From positions 1 through 27,326 of the forward strand of contig CAYVQT010000040.1 of assembly GCA_964453665.1 (NCBI GenBank): a stretch of DNA of 27,326 bases, read 5' to 3'. This DNA is from DAOUTY01 sp964453665. Lineage in GTDB: Bacteria; Chloroflexota; Dehalococcoidia; SZUA-161. Made by a program: the position numbers and the translations under genes. Below, one piece after another: positions 1-7,997 of this stretch. Each line of letters starts with the position of its first letter. Within the stretch, counting starts at the first letter, position 1. The notes below the pieces were generated by a model, which had not been told where the DNA came from, searched no databases, and was given only the letters and a program-made list of their open reading frames with translations.

Positions 1-22
1 CCTCAATTATCTCCTGAGACAT
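1..22 (-). CDS. N-terminus of an unidentified protein, cut by the left edge
   Basis: Only the first seven codons are inside the window, reading MSQEIIE on the minus strand from an ATG at 22. Support comes from a good Shine-Dalgarno (GGAAGGAG at about 34-41, 11 nt before the ATG) and a plausible promoter further upstream (99-127). It runs in the same direction as the carboxyltransferase genes but lies beyond a strong hairpin terminator, so it is probably a separate transcript. Too little is visible to name a family. Confidence 0.4.
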
Positions 23-98
23 CTTCAGTTATACTCCTTCCAAATTTGACCTTCTATTGTTATACCCAAACCCACACCGTCCCAGACAATCAGCATAT

Positions 99-127
99 AG
101 TTTATACTCAGAGCCGATCAGTGTCAA
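99..127 (-). promoter_or_regulatory. Candidate sigma70 promoter for the left-edge gene
   Basis: On the minus strand TTGACA (122-127) is followed after 17 nt by TAAACT (99-104). This would give a leader of about 70 nt before the ATG at 22. The rest of 23-286 shows no gene I believe in: an open frame at 169-471 runs through the terminator hairpin and into the antisense of the carboxyltransferase. Confidence 0.4.
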
Positions 128-286
128 TATTTTTAATCAGGCCCGCTCTTTCGCCATGACAGGTTTTTATGATATGCTATAGTGTATATTCTATATGGCA
201 TACTCCATTAAGGTGCTACATTTACCGTCGTATAGTGAGCAACTCCCGTTTTCGTAACAAGGGCAATGCTGACACCGAATTAGCGA

Positions 287-325
287 CAAAACAAAGGGCG
301 ACCCGATGGGTCGCCCTTTGTTTTG
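287..325. terminator. Strong hairpin, probable terminator of the carboxyltransferase operon
   Basis: An 18-bp perfect inverted repeat (287-304 with 308-325) around a 3-nt loop. Read on the minus strand it lies 37 nt after the stop of the carboxyltransferase gene and its descending arm ends in TTTGTTTTG, so it can act as an intrinsic terminator; it could work both ways. Its GGGCGACC core resembles the REP-like palindromes at 15603 and 17156, so it may be a repeat-family member co-opted as a terminator. Confidence 0.6.
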
Positions 326-361
326 GCTTATTATTTAACTTTCTAATCGCCCAGGCTCCGT

Positions 362-1957
362 TTACAGCGGTATCAGGGAGTGCTTCCGCCACGGCCTCGA
401 CGGTTCCAGCTTCCTGGACAGTCTATCCAGGGTCTTTATCAAGACCGGCCTTGTTGCTCTGGGATCGATAATGTCATCGGTTCCCTGAACACCCGCCAGA
501 TGATACGGCGTGGCATATTCGTCCCGAATCCTCTGCATCAAGTCCCGGCTCGTCTCCTCAGGATTCTTTGCGTTCTCAATCTCAGCTTTATAGAGGGCAT
601 CCGCCGCTCGCTCGAAACCCTCTATTCTTATATCAGCGGTGGGCCAGGCATATACCGCATCACATCCCATCCGCTCCGTCCCCATAATCAGACGGCCCGC
701 GCCCCAGCACCGCCTTACATATACGGTAATTTTAGGCACCGTGGACTCGCAGATGGCGAATACCGGCTTGGCTGCATTCCTTTCCAGACCGTCTCTGCTC
801 TGCTCCTGATCCAGGCTCGGCAGGAACCCGGGCGTATCCACAAGGAAAATCAGCGGTATGCTGTAGCAGTCACAGAACCTGATGAAACGCGCTTCCTTGT
901 CCGAGCTGTAGACATCGACGCAGCCATCGCCGGCTGCGGGGTTATTGGCTACGATTCCCACCGTCTGCCCGGCCAACCTGGCAAAGCCTATTATCATATT
1001 GGGTGCGTACAGGGCCTGCAACTCAAAGAGGTGTCCCTTATCCACTATGGATGCAATTACCTCATGCATATCATACGGCTGGTATACATCCAACGGCACA
1101 AGGTCAAGAAGTCCGTCATCAGCACGCTTGGGGTCGTCACCGGTATCCACCACAGGTGGTTTCTCTTTCCAGTTAGACGGCAAAAAACTGAGAAGCTCCT
1201 GGCAGCCGCTTATAGCCTCTTCATCACTATCAACAAGCAGGTCGTTGGAGCCGGTAACCTCCGAATGCAGCAACGCTCCCCCGATCTCCTCCTCGGTCAC
1301 ATCAACAAAGGTCACCGCCTTTAAGATTGGAGGCGAAGCCACAGACATGAAGGCTATGTTCCTGCGCATGATAACGAAATCAGCCATAATCGGTGAATAG
1401 GCCGACCCCGCATAGCACGGCCCCAGCATGAGGCTTATATGAGGCACTACCCCGGACATTAAAGGCGGATAGTACATAAACCCGCCACCCCCGCCTACTG
1501 GGCCGCCGCGCACGGGTATCTTGAACCCTGACCTGCCGAACAGGTCGTGAATCCTGATGGCACCGGAATCAACCATCCCCACCAGGGGAATACCTTCCTC
1601 CATGGCCTGCTCCATCGCCCTGGCCACCTTGCTGTTCTGAATAGTGGACTGGGTTCCAGCCAGCACGGTGAAGTCATGCGCGTAGGCATAGACGTTACGG
1701 CCATTGACTTCGCCACAACCGATGATCACGGAATCCCGTGGAAGCTCCCTGTCATCGATATCAAAGCCGGTCTTCATCGGCTGCGTCCACAAGCCTATCT
1801 CACTGAACGTTCCCGGATCAAAGAGCTTTTCTATCCTCTCCCAGGCTGTGAGTTTGCCTCTGCCATGCTGTTTCTCTATGTCCGCCGGTCCGCCCCCGGG
1901 TTCCAGCCGCTTCCTCTTCTCCTCCAGCTTCTGAAGCATATCTTTCATATCTGCCAT
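362..1957 (-). CDS. Acyl-CoA carboxylase carboxyltransferase subunit (PccB/MmdA-like), copy 2
   Basis: A 531-aa protein of the biotin-dependent carboxyltransferase family (PccB, MmdA, GcdA), which moves CO2 between carboxybiotin and an acyl-CoA in the cytoplasm. The two crotonase-fold halves are visible: the N-half opens with GKLTAWERIEKLFDPGTF (about 34-51), and the C-half contains IVANNPAAGDG and FLVDTPGFLPS. The first oxyanion motif, normally DSGGARIQEG, reads DSGAIRI (130-136). The second-half region normally AYGGAY reads CWGAG. The ATG at 1957 has an AGGAGG site just upstream. It is the second gene of a two-gene operon, 15 nt after its paralogue. No biotin carboxylase or biotin carrier lies in the window, so the holoenzyme partner is unknown; propionyl-CoA, another acyl-CoA, or a decarboxylase role are all possible. 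Confidence 0.9.
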   Translation of the reverse strand: MADMKDMLQKLEEKRKRLEPGGGPADIEKQHGRGKLTAWERIEKLFDPGTFSEIGLWTQPMKTGFDIDDRELPRDSVIIGCGEVNGRNVYAYAHDFTVLAGTQSTIQNSKVARAMEQAMEEGIPLVGMVDSGAIRIHDLFGRSGFKIPVRGGPVGGGGGFMYYPPLMSGVVPHISLMLGPCYAGSAYSPIMADFVIMRRNIAFMSVASPPILKAVTFVDVTEEEIGGALLHSEVTGSNDLLVDSDEEAISGCQELLSFLPSNWKEKPPVVDTGDDPKRADDGLLDLVPLDVYQPYDMHEVIASIVDKGHLFELQALYAPNMIIGFARLAGQTVGIVANNPAAGDGCVDVYSSDKEARFIRFCDCYSIPLIFLVDTPGFLPSLDQEQSRDGLERNAAKPVFAICESTVPKITVYVRRCWGAGRLIMGTERMGCDAVYAWPTADIRIEGFERAADALYKAEIENAKNPEETSRDLMQRIRDEYATPYHLAGVQGTDDIIDPRATRPVLIKTLDRLSRKLEPSRPWRKHSLIPL

Positions 1958-1972
1958 CTAAATCCTCCTGAA

Positions 1973-3517
1973 TCATAGCCGTATATTTTCGTGTTTGCGC
2001 TGAGGCCTTTGTTCATACCTCTTCGCCAGTGTCTTGAGCGCCTTTATGAGGAAAGGCCTGGTGTCCCTGGGATCGATGAACTCCTGCGCCCATTCACGTT
2101 CCAGTGACTGAAACTTCTCCTGCATTTCAGCGACACGCTGCTCCTGCTTTTTCTGCTTCGCAGCTTCATCCTCAATAGCCTGAAATTCCCTCTTGTAGAT
2201 AATCGATACTGCCCCTTCCGCCCCCATAAGACCGCGCTGTACAGTAGGCCAGGCAACATCGAGGTCTCCCCCCAATGTCGTGCCGGGCATCCCCAGCTGC
2301 CCGCCGCCGTAGAGCTTCCTTATGGCAATGGTGATCTGGGGCACAGTAGCCTCGACATTGGAGAATACCAGCTTGCATCCGTGCCTGATCAGGCCTCTGG
2401 TCTCCTCGTCAACGGCTGGTAAAAAGGCAGGGGTGTCTGCAAGCCAGACCAGCGGGATATTGAATGCATCGCAGAACCTGGCGAACCGTGCCATTTTATC
2501 GGCGGCATCGAGCGTCAGGGAGCCACCCATAGCCTGAGGATTGTTAGCTATTATCCCCGCGGTCTGGCCAGCCAATCTGACAAATCCCGTTATCAGGTTA
2601 TTTGCCCACTGACGCTTCATCTCAAGGAACTCGCCATTGTCCGCTATCAATGAGATCAACTTATGCATGCTGTACGGATTCATGGCATCGAAGGGCACTA
2701 TCTGTAAAAGCTCCTCTTCCCTGCGATTGGGGTCATCCCCGGTATCCACGACAGGCGGGCCTTCCGTATTGTTCGATGGCAGGTAGCCCAGCAAGTCGCG
2801 GCAACTCTGCAGGCATTCCTCCTCACTTTTTGCCATCATGTCGCAGCAACCCGTACGCCGGGCATGCACCGAGGCCTCACCCAACTCCTCAGCAGTTTTA
2901 TCCTCCGGCGGCTGCGCCACATGCATATAACTGGTCTTTCTCACCATAAAGACGAAATCCGCCAATGAAGCTGAAAGAGCCATCTCACCGATACAAGGCC
3001 CCATTATCAGCGATATCTGGGGAATCACCCCCGAGGCCATAGTCTGGAAATATGCCATCGACTCAGGGGAGTAGAAACGATAATACTGAATCGCATCCTC
3101 AACCCTGATGCCTTCGGAGTCGATAATACCCACAATGGGGACCCTAGCGTGTATAGCCTTCTCTATTACCATCGATATCTTACGGGCGTGCATGCTGCCC
3201 AGTGTGCCGCCCAGAACGGTGGCGTCCTGGGCCCAAACAAAGATAGGGCAACCGTTAACCTCGCCATATCCGACCGCAACAGCATCCGCAGAACCTTCAC
3301 GCTCATCGATAGCAGACCCTGTAACCAGGGGCGTTCCCCAAATATCAAGCTCCTGGAATGTATCAGGGTCCAGGAGCTTGTCGATTCTCTCCCTTGCTGT
3401 TAGCTTACCTTTCTCGTGCTGCTTCTCTATCGCAGCAGCGCCACCTCCCTGCCTCAGACTATCCCTCATCTCACCAATTTCCGCAAGCTTCTGCTTCATC
3501 ATGTCTATATCTTCCAT
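1973..3517 (-). CDS. Acyl-CoA carboxylase carboxyltransferase subunit (PccB/MmdA-like), copy 1
   Basis: A 514-aa paralogue of the next gene in the operon and member of the same family. Landmarks are EKQHEKGKLTARERIDKLLD (about 31-50), the biotin/CoA-pocket region WAQDATVLGGTLGSMHARKI (95-114), and in the C-half IIANNPQAMGGSL and WLADTPAFLP. The first oxyanion motif, usually DSGGARIQEG, is DSEGIRVEDA (133-142): a Glu occupies a Gly position. The later AYGGAY segment is LYGGGQ. The ATG at 3517 follows GAAGGAGGG, and a consensus promoter lies 27-55 nt upstream. Two full-length, differently altered carboxyltransferases in one operon suggest a heteromeric carboxyltransferase core, but this is inference. 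Confidence 0.9.
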   Translation of the reverse strand: MEDIDMMKQKLAEIGEMRDSLRQGGGAAAIEKQHEKGKLTARERIDKLLDPDTFQELDIWGTPLVTGSAIDEREGSADAVAVGYGEVNGCPIFVWAQDATVLGGTLGSMHARKISMVIEKAIHARVPIVGIIDSEGIRVEDAIQYYRFYSPESMAYFQTMASGVIPQISLIMGPCIGEMALSASLADFVFMVRKTSYMHVAQPPEDKTAEELGEASVHARRTGCCDMMAKSEEECLQSCRDLLGYLPSNNTEGPPVVDTGDDPNRREEELLQIVPFDAMNPYSMHKLISLIADNGEFLEMKRQWANNLITGFVRLAGQTAGIIANNPQAMGGSLTLDAADKMARFARFCDAFNIPLVWLADTPAFLPAVDEETRGLIRHGCKLVFSNVEATVPQITIAIRKLYGGGQLGMPGTTLGGDLDVAWPTVQRGLMGAEGAVSIIYKREFQAIEDEAAKQKKQEQRVAEMQEKFQSLEREWAQEFIDPRDTRPFLIKALKTLAKRYEQRPQRKHENIRL

Positions 3518-3543
3518 GTTCCCTCCTTCACGGGCATGCCGAG

Positions 3544-3572
3544 ATTTTAGCCCTTCCTCGGAATATCGTCAA
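3544..3572 (-). promoter_or_regulatory. Promoter of the carboxyltransferase operon
   Basis: Minus-strand TTGACG (3567-3572), 17-nt spacer, TAAAAT (3544-3549). Transcription would start near 3537, giving a leader of about 20 nt before the ATG at 3517. It lies back to back with the moaE promoter. Confidence 0.65.
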
Positions 3573-3587
3573 GTTCGGAAGCTAAGG

Positions 3588-3616
3588 TCGACTTCCTATA
3601 GCCTATGGGCTATAAT
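3588..3616 (+). promoter_or_regulatory. Promoter of the moaE operon, overlapped by a palindrome
   Basis: TCGACT (3588-3593), 17-nt spacer, TATAAT (3611-3616), start expected near 3623. A 7-bp inverted repeat TATAGCC-N4-GGCTATA (3597-3614) overlaps the -10 box and could be an operator. Because the start point lies downstream of the ATG at 3605, that ATG cannot be used from this promoter. Confidence 0.5.
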
Positions 3617-3661
3617 CTGCCGGTAGGCCGACAGAGAGTGATTTTGCCAGAGGATAAGACG

Positions 3662-4057
3662 TTGAGCAGGGATGACCTCCTTGAGATAACAGATAAACCC
3701 ATAGTCCCCGAACAGGTTATTGCCAGGATGGAGTGGGACGAATGCGGTGCGCTGGTCACCTTCACCGGCAAGGTACGGAGCCGTTCAGAAGGTAAGCGCG
3801 TACTATCTCTCGAGCATGACGCGACGAAGTACGGAGCCGAGAGGATTCTGATCGATATAGCTGCCGAGATGAGGAAAAAGTGGGATTTAGGACAGCTAGC
3901 CTTCTGTTACCGCACAGGGCCGGTAGAATCCGGCGGGATCACCCTTGTTATCGCGGTTGCCGCGTTCCACCGGCCAGAGGCTTTCGCCGCCTGCCAGTAC
4001 GCCATCGACAGCTTCAAGCAGACAGTTTCAGCAAAGGAGGTGCTGGAAAACGGCTAA
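3662..4057 (+). CDS. moaE: Molybdopterin synthase catalytic subunit MoaE
   Basis: About 131 aa, MoaE family: inserts sulfur, carried by MoaD, into precursor Z to make molybdopterin. Recognisable blocks are GALVTFTGKVRSRSEGKRV, LEHDATKYG, FCYRTGPVESGG and AAFHRPEAFAACQYAIDSFK; the last Lys matches E. coli Lys119. The frame is open from an ATG at 3605, but that ATG has no SD and sits in the promoter. I prefer TTG at 3662, which has AGAGGA 7 nt upstream and gives the usual MoaE N-terminal length; GTG at 3638 is also possible. The C-terminus is odd: where E. coli has APFWKRE, this protein reads TVSAKE, about two residues shorter and without the aromatic pair, then stops. No moaD is nearby. First gene of a tight three-gene operon. 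Confidence 0.85.
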   Translation: MSRDDLLEITDKPIVPEQVIARMEWDECGALVTFTGKVRSRSEGKRVLSLEHDATKYGAERILIDIAAEMRKKWDLGQLAFCYRTGPVESGGITLVIAVAAFHRPEAFAACQYAIDSFKQTVSAKEVLENG

Positions 4058-4067
4058 CTCCGGTTCC

Positions 4068-4838
4068 GTGGAAAGATTCCAACTTGAGGTAGACGGCCTT
4101 CGACTGGTAGCCGAGGCTTACCTGCCTGAGAGACAGGGCCCGCATCCGGCCCTCTGCATCTGCCACGGTGTACCGTCCGGAAGGACACCGGACCCTACAG
4201 ACAGGGGTTACCCCCTGCTCGCCGAGAAGTTCCGCACTCACGGGTTCTTAGTCCTTATCTTTAACTTCAGGGGCTCGGGCGAAAGCGAGGGCAATTTCGA
4301 CATAATGGGGTGGACACGAGACCTTAAAGCGGCAGTCGACCATCTCTACCATCTAAATGCGGTTGACAAATCGCGGCTTTCGGTAATGGGGTTCAGCGGC
4401 GGAGCGGCGACGACAATATACTGCGCAGCCAGAGATACGAGGATTTCATCAGTCGTATCCTGTGCCTGTCCCGCCCGTTTCTTCGATATCGCCGAGTTCA
4501 GCAGGATCGAGGAGTTCCTGAAGCACTGCCGCGAGGTAGGCATAATCAGAGACAGAGATTTCCCGCCATCCGTCGATAAATGGGCCAGAGGCTTCGAGGA
4601 GATCAGCCCGCTTAACTGGATAAACCGTATCTCGCCCAGACCGCTCCTGATAGTCCACGGCGACAGCGATGAAACCGTAGACCCCGGCCACGCCCGGGAG
4701 CTGTACAACGCTGCTAAAGAACCCAGGGACATCGCTATGATAAAGAACGGGGAGCACAAGCTGCGCCTCAGTGAGGCGGCGGTGGACGCCGCTTTATCCT
4801 GGCTGAAAAAGGCGAACGGCCTGGTCGAGAGGGTTTAA
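4068..4838 (+). CDS. Alpha/beta hydrolase (dienelactone hydrolase/BAAT-like)
   Basis: A 256-aa serine hydrolase with the complete alpha/beta-hydrolase layout, counting from GTG at 4068: HGVPSG oxyanion region (33-38), FNFRGSGESEG (65-75), nucleophile elbow GFSGG with Ser110, acid Asp201 in HGDSDETV, and His230 in NGEHKL. No signal peptide, so cytoplasmic. The frame extends upstream to 3945, but that part overlaps moaE and is not hydrolase-like; GTG at 4068 begins exactly where homology should, 10 nt after the moaE stop. The SD (AAAGGAGG at 4033) is rather far, so translation may be coupled to moaE. Its stop overlaps the ATG of the next gene. The substrate, an ester or thioester, is unknown. 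Confidence 0.85.
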   Translation: MERFQLEVDGLRLVAEAYLPERQGPHPALCICHGVPSGRTPDPTDRGYPLLAEKFRTHGFLVLIFNFRGSGESEGNFDIMGWTRDLKAAVDHLYHLNAVDKSRLSVMGFSGGAATTIYCAARDTRISSVVSCACPARFFDIAEFSRIEEFLKHCREVGIIRDRDFPPSVDKWARGFEEISPLNWINRISPRPLLIVHGDSDETVDPGHARELYNAAKEPRDIAMIKNGEHKLRLSEAAVDAALSWLKKANGLVERV

Positions 4839-6310
4839 TGTCTGCGGTAAAAACATCGCCCCGGGAGCGGAACAAGGTGCTCCTGGTCAACCCCAACCGG
4901 ATGAAGCCGCCTGTAGCCCCTATTGCGCTGGACTACCTTGCCCACTCTCTCAATAAAAACCAATTTGAGGTAGATGTCCTGGACCTCTGCTTCGCAGCCG
5001 ACGTTTCCCACGAAATCGGGGGGTATTTCTCACGTAACGGCGTGCTGGCAGTAGCAGTTACTCTGCGCAATGCTGACGATGCCTCCCTTAGTACTCAGGA
5101 TTTCTGCATCACCCGCTATAAAGAGGTAATCGACCAGCTAAAAGCACAAACCTCCGCTCCCATAATCCTTGGCGGCTCCGGTTTCTCAATCATGCCCCAG
5201 GACATTCTGAATTACTACGACCTTGAGCTGGGGATTTGGGGGGAGGGGGAGTTCGCACTGCCTCTGTTGCTGAACAGGATGGCAGCCAGGGAGGACTATA
5301 GAGACGTGCCCGGCTTAATATACCGCAGCCAGGGTAAGCTCTGCGCTAACCCCCCGACCTATCTGAACCTTAGCCACATGTCCGCTCCCGACAGAAGCGC
5401 CGTTGACAACTACCGCTACTTTATCGAGGGCGGTATGGGCAGTATCGAGACCAAACGAGGCTGTCCCAAGGATTGTATCTACTGCGTGGACCCGGTGGGC
5501 AAAGGGAAAAGGCTTCGTCTCCGTTCACCCCGGAGTGTTGCCGATGAGATTGAAGCCCTGCTTGAAATGGGCATCGACCATCTCCACTTATGCGACAGCG
5601 AGTTCAATATCCCCGAACAGCATGCCCGTGACATTTGCCGGGAGATGACTGCTCGCCGGCTGGGAGACAAGCTCAGGTGGTATACCTATGCCACCCCCGC
5701 CGGTTTCACTCAAGAACTGGCAGCCCTGTTCCGAAAGGCGGGATGTGTCGGGATCAACTTCGGAGTGGACAGCGGCTGCGACAGCATACTCCGCAGCCTG
5801 GGACGCGACTTCTCGGTGGAAGACATCGGACAGACGGCCGAGGCCTGCCGCAACGAGGGCATTATCTCCATGTTTGACCTTCTCCTTGGCGGGCCAGGCG
5901 AAACCGGGCAAACGCTGAGGGAGACCGTAGAAACCATGAAAAGAATCTCACCGAACAGGGTGGGCGCTTCCCTGGGAGTGCGGATTTTCTCCCAAACCAG
6001 GATGGCGGAGATGATCCGCAATCAGGGGCCGTTGAACGAGAACCCCAGTCTGAAAGGCGCCCTCTCGGGCAATGATAACTTCTTCGCCCCTATCTACTAT
6101 GTCTCATCAAGTCTGGGCCCTCATGCCTCCGATTACCTGGCACAGCTTATCGACGGCGACGAACGCTTCTTCTTCTTCGGCGCAACGGGAGGAGCGGACA
6201 AGAACTACAACTACAACGACAACACCGTACTGTCAGACGCCATCAAGGACGGATACCGTGGGGCCTTCTGGGACATACTGAGGAGAATATGGGAAAATCC
6301 TGAGCACTAA
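4838..6310 (+). CDS. B12-binding-domain radical SAM protein
   Basis: A 490-aa protein with an N-terminal cobalamin-binding-like Rossmann region (about 12-145, KVLLVNPN ... PIILGGSGF ... GEGEFALPLLL) and a radical SAM core whose cluster motif CPKDCIYC gives Cys209, Cys213 and Cys216. Later blocks HLCDSEFNIP and GINFGVDSGCDSILRSLGRD fit the TIM-barrel of this class. The DxHxxG cobalamin ligand motif is not evident, so B12 may not be bound in the base-off/His-on mode. The ATG overlaps the hydrolase stop (TAATG), indicating coupling. Family members do methylations, ring contractions and unusual C-C bond chemistry; the product here is unknown. The last codons and the stop fall in an AT-rich repeat (6302 onwards). 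Confidence 0.85.
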   Translation: MSAVKTSPRERNKVLLVNPNRMKPPVAPIALDYLAHSLNKNQFEVDVLDLCFAADVSHEIGGYFSRNGVLAVAVTLRNADDASLSTQDFCITRYKEVIDQLKAQTSAPIILGGSGFSIMPQDILNYYDLELGIWGEGEFALPLLLNRMAAREDYRDVPGLIYRSQGKLCANPPTYLNLSHMSAPDRSAVDNYRYFIEGGMGSIETKRGCPKDCIYCVDPVGKGKRLRLRSPRSVADEIEALLEMGIDHLHLCDSEFNIPEQHARDICREMTARRLGDKLRWYTYATPAGFTQELAALFRKAGCVGINFGVDSGCDSILRSLGRDFSVEDIGQTAEACRNEGIISMFDLLLGGPGETGQTLRETVETMKRISPNRVGASLGVRIFSQTRMAEMIRNQGPLNENPSLKGALSGNDNFFAPIYYVSSSLGPHASDYLAQLIDGDERFFFFGATGGADKNYNYNDNTVLSDAIKDGYRGAFWDILRRIWENPEH

Positions 6311-6425
6311 TCTCTAAATCCTAAACACAAAATCCTAGTAATTAACCCGAGTCAAAGCGTTTATAGATTCGAATTTGGAAAATTTGATATTGTTTAGGAT
6401 TTAGAATTTCGAATTTAGGATTTCG
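6302..6425. repeat. AT-rich dispersed repeat, copy A, with 15-bp inverted arms
   Basis: An AT-rich block filling the space between two convergent genes. It holds a perfect 15-nt inverted repeat (6313-6327 with 6391-6405; arm TCTAAATCCTAAACA). The minus strand of 6370-6420 closely resembles the block at 22120-22180: both contain CAATATCAAATT preceded by TTCTAAAT-CTAA words. It provides the last codons and the stop of the radical SAM gene and overlaps the 3' end of the DUF3786 gene, and it could fold as a bidirectional terminator. Confidence 0.6.
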
Positions 6426-7020
6426 TTTTGGCTTTCCTCAACGCCCCGACGAGATAAACGCCCAGCAGGGAAAGGTCCTCCGTGGGCAGATAGTGCTCAG
6501 CGGCAGCGTCGAAGAGGATGTTGACCGCGGAAGGTATCCCTTCCTCCCCCTGATAGAATATGCACGCCATTGGAATTCTGGGAAGCGCCCTGAATTTAAA
6601 TGCGGCGTCGCCGGTGCGTGTTATCGTGATGCCCCCAACAGCCTCACCGGCCTCCCTGAACGCCTCGACGTCATCACCGAAGGCCCGCAGGAAAGGATTA
6701 ACCGCCATCTGCTGGAATCTGGCCCCGAAAAGGGCGGAGCCTGGAAGCTGACGGTAAGCTACCCACTCGTCAGCCACGGGAACACCGCTTGATTGCAGCA
6801 GATAATGCAGCAGGATAATTTCCAGGTATTGCGGCACCGGGGCTGAATTCCCGTCCTCAATCACTTTAACCTCCGGGTAATACACCAGGAAAACGCGGTT
6901 GAAGAACGGTATTTTAAACCTGCTGCCATCGTAATCCGCGCCGCTCTTCGAGGCTACGGCATAGGGGGTGATCCCCTTCATCTCATCGACTGCCTTCGCC
7001 AGCGCAGCATCGTTGGCCAT
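6415..7020 (-). CDS. DUF3786 domain-containing protein
   Basis: A 201-aa soluble protein that I match to DUF3786 by its overall pattern, especially the C-terminal block PRIPMACIFYQGEEGIPSAV and LFDAAAEHYLPTEDL. The family is known mainly from anaerobes and has no established reaction. ATG at 7020 with upstream GGGAGCAGAAGG serving as SD. It is monocistronic, divergent from the acyl-CoA operon and convergent with the radical SAM gene. No Cys cluster motif or membrane segment is present. Confidence 0.75.
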   Translation of the reverse strand: MANDAALAKAVDEMKGITPYAVASKSGADYDGSRFKIPFFNRVFLVYYPEVKVIEDGNSAPVPQYLEIILLHYLLQSSGVPVADEWVAYRQLPGSALFGARFQQMAVNPFLRAFGDDVEAFREAGEAVGGITITRTGDAAFKFRALPRIPMACIFYQGEEGIPSAVNILFDAAAEHYLPTEDLSLLGVYLVGALRKAKTKS

Positions 7021-7089
7021 CCTTCTGCTCCCTTATTTTCAGTATATCCACCCAGGTTAATTAAGGCAAGAGTCCACGAACTCCTTTCC

Positions 7090-7118
7090 TTGACACGGCT
7101 CGGCGTCTCAGTTAAGAT
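7090..7118 (+). promoter_or_regulatory. Promoter of the enoyl-CoA hydratase/acyl-CoA synthetase operon
   Basis: TTGACA (7090-7095), 17-nt spacer, TAAGAT (7113-7118); start expected near 7125, giving a leader of about 25 nt with AAGGAA before the ATG at 7149. Confidence 0.7.
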
Positions 7119-7148
7119 TTGCGCTGAGCCTCAAGTCAAGGAACGCTA

Positions 7149-7925
7149 ATGCCCTATAAATCCGTGAACTACGAGCGACGAGAGCAGATCGTCTGGCTCA
7201 CCCTCAACCGTCCGTCCGTCGGCAATACCATTGACCTCCATCTGGCAAACGAGATCAGAGACGCCTGCTGTGAGATAAACAGGGATGAGAATGTCAGGGT
7301 TGCTCTCGTCACCGGCGCCGGCGAATCATTTTGCTCCGGCGCCGACCTCAACGAGCTTGCATCATTCACAGCGGACGAGTTGATAAAAGCAAACCCGGCC
7401 AGTCTGGCCTGCCGAGCATTAGCCTCCGTAAACTGTCCTGTTATCGCGGTCATAAACGGCGATGCCATAGGCGCCGGCCTCGAACTGGCATTGAGCTGCG
7501 ACATCAGGATCGCTTCCGAGGATGCCCGACTCGGCTTCCCCGAGACCTCCTACGGCCTCATCCCCGGCGGTGGCGGCACACAGCGTCTGCCCAGGATCGT
7601 GGGCAAGGGTAAAGCAACCGAGATGATCCTTACCGCCGAGCCTGTTGACGCAGCGGAGGCCTATCGCATCGGCCTGATTACCAGGGTTGTTACCGGGAAA
7701 AAGCTTTTTGAAGAGGCCGAGGAGATAGCGAAAAGGCTGATATCACGGGCCCCTATAGCCGTGAGATACGCCAAGGAGGCGGTGAACAAGGGCATGGACA
7801 TGACCCTGGAGCAGGGACTCAGGCTGGAAGCCGACCTCTCGTTTTTGCTCCAGACGACCGAAGACCGTGCGGAAGGCATCAAGGCTTTCCTGGAGAAAAG
7901 GACGGGGCAGTTCAAGGGAGAATAG
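7149..7925 (+). CDS. Enoyl-CoA hydratase/isomerase (crotonase family)
   Basis: A 258-aa protein of standard crotonase length. The oxyanion-hole segment is GAGESFCSGADL (56-67) and the second is GDAIGAGLELALSCDIRIAS. Both glutamates that activate water in hydratases are present, Glu112 (GLEL) and Glu132 (FPET), followed by GLIPGGGGTQRLPRIVG. It is therefore likely a genuine 2-enoyl-CoA hydratase for beta-oxidation or a related acyl-CoA pathway rather than only an isomerase. First gene of an operon with a second crotonase, a sirtuin and an acyl-CoA synthetase. Chain-length preference cannot be read from the sequence. Confidence 0.92.
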   Translation: MPYKSVNYERREQIVWLTLNRPSVGNTIDLHLANEIRDACCEINRDENVRVALVTGAGESFCSGADLNELASFTADELIKANPASLACRALASVNCPVIAVINGDAIGAGLELALSCDIRIASEDARLGFPETSYGLIPGGGGTQRLPRIVGKGKATEMILTAEPVDAAEAYRIGLITRVVTGKKLFEEAEEIAKRLISRAPIAVRYAKEAVNKGMDMTLEQGLRLEADLSFLLQTTEDRAEGIKAFLEKRTGQFKGE

Positions 7926-7997
7926 GGAAGGAGCTATCAGCGATCGGCATTCAGTCCTTCGATTAAATTGTTTTGCAGATAACTGAGAACTTATCTC

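Noticed and set aside
169..471. 100-aa plus-strand open frame at the left
   Set aside because: It passes through the 18-bp terminator hairpin and into the antisense of the carboxyltransferase, has no SD and reads like non-coding sequence.
380..1324. 314-aa open frame antisense to the carboxyltransferase
   Set aside because: A shadow of the real minus-strand gene; no domain or SD, and the other strand has full family motifs.
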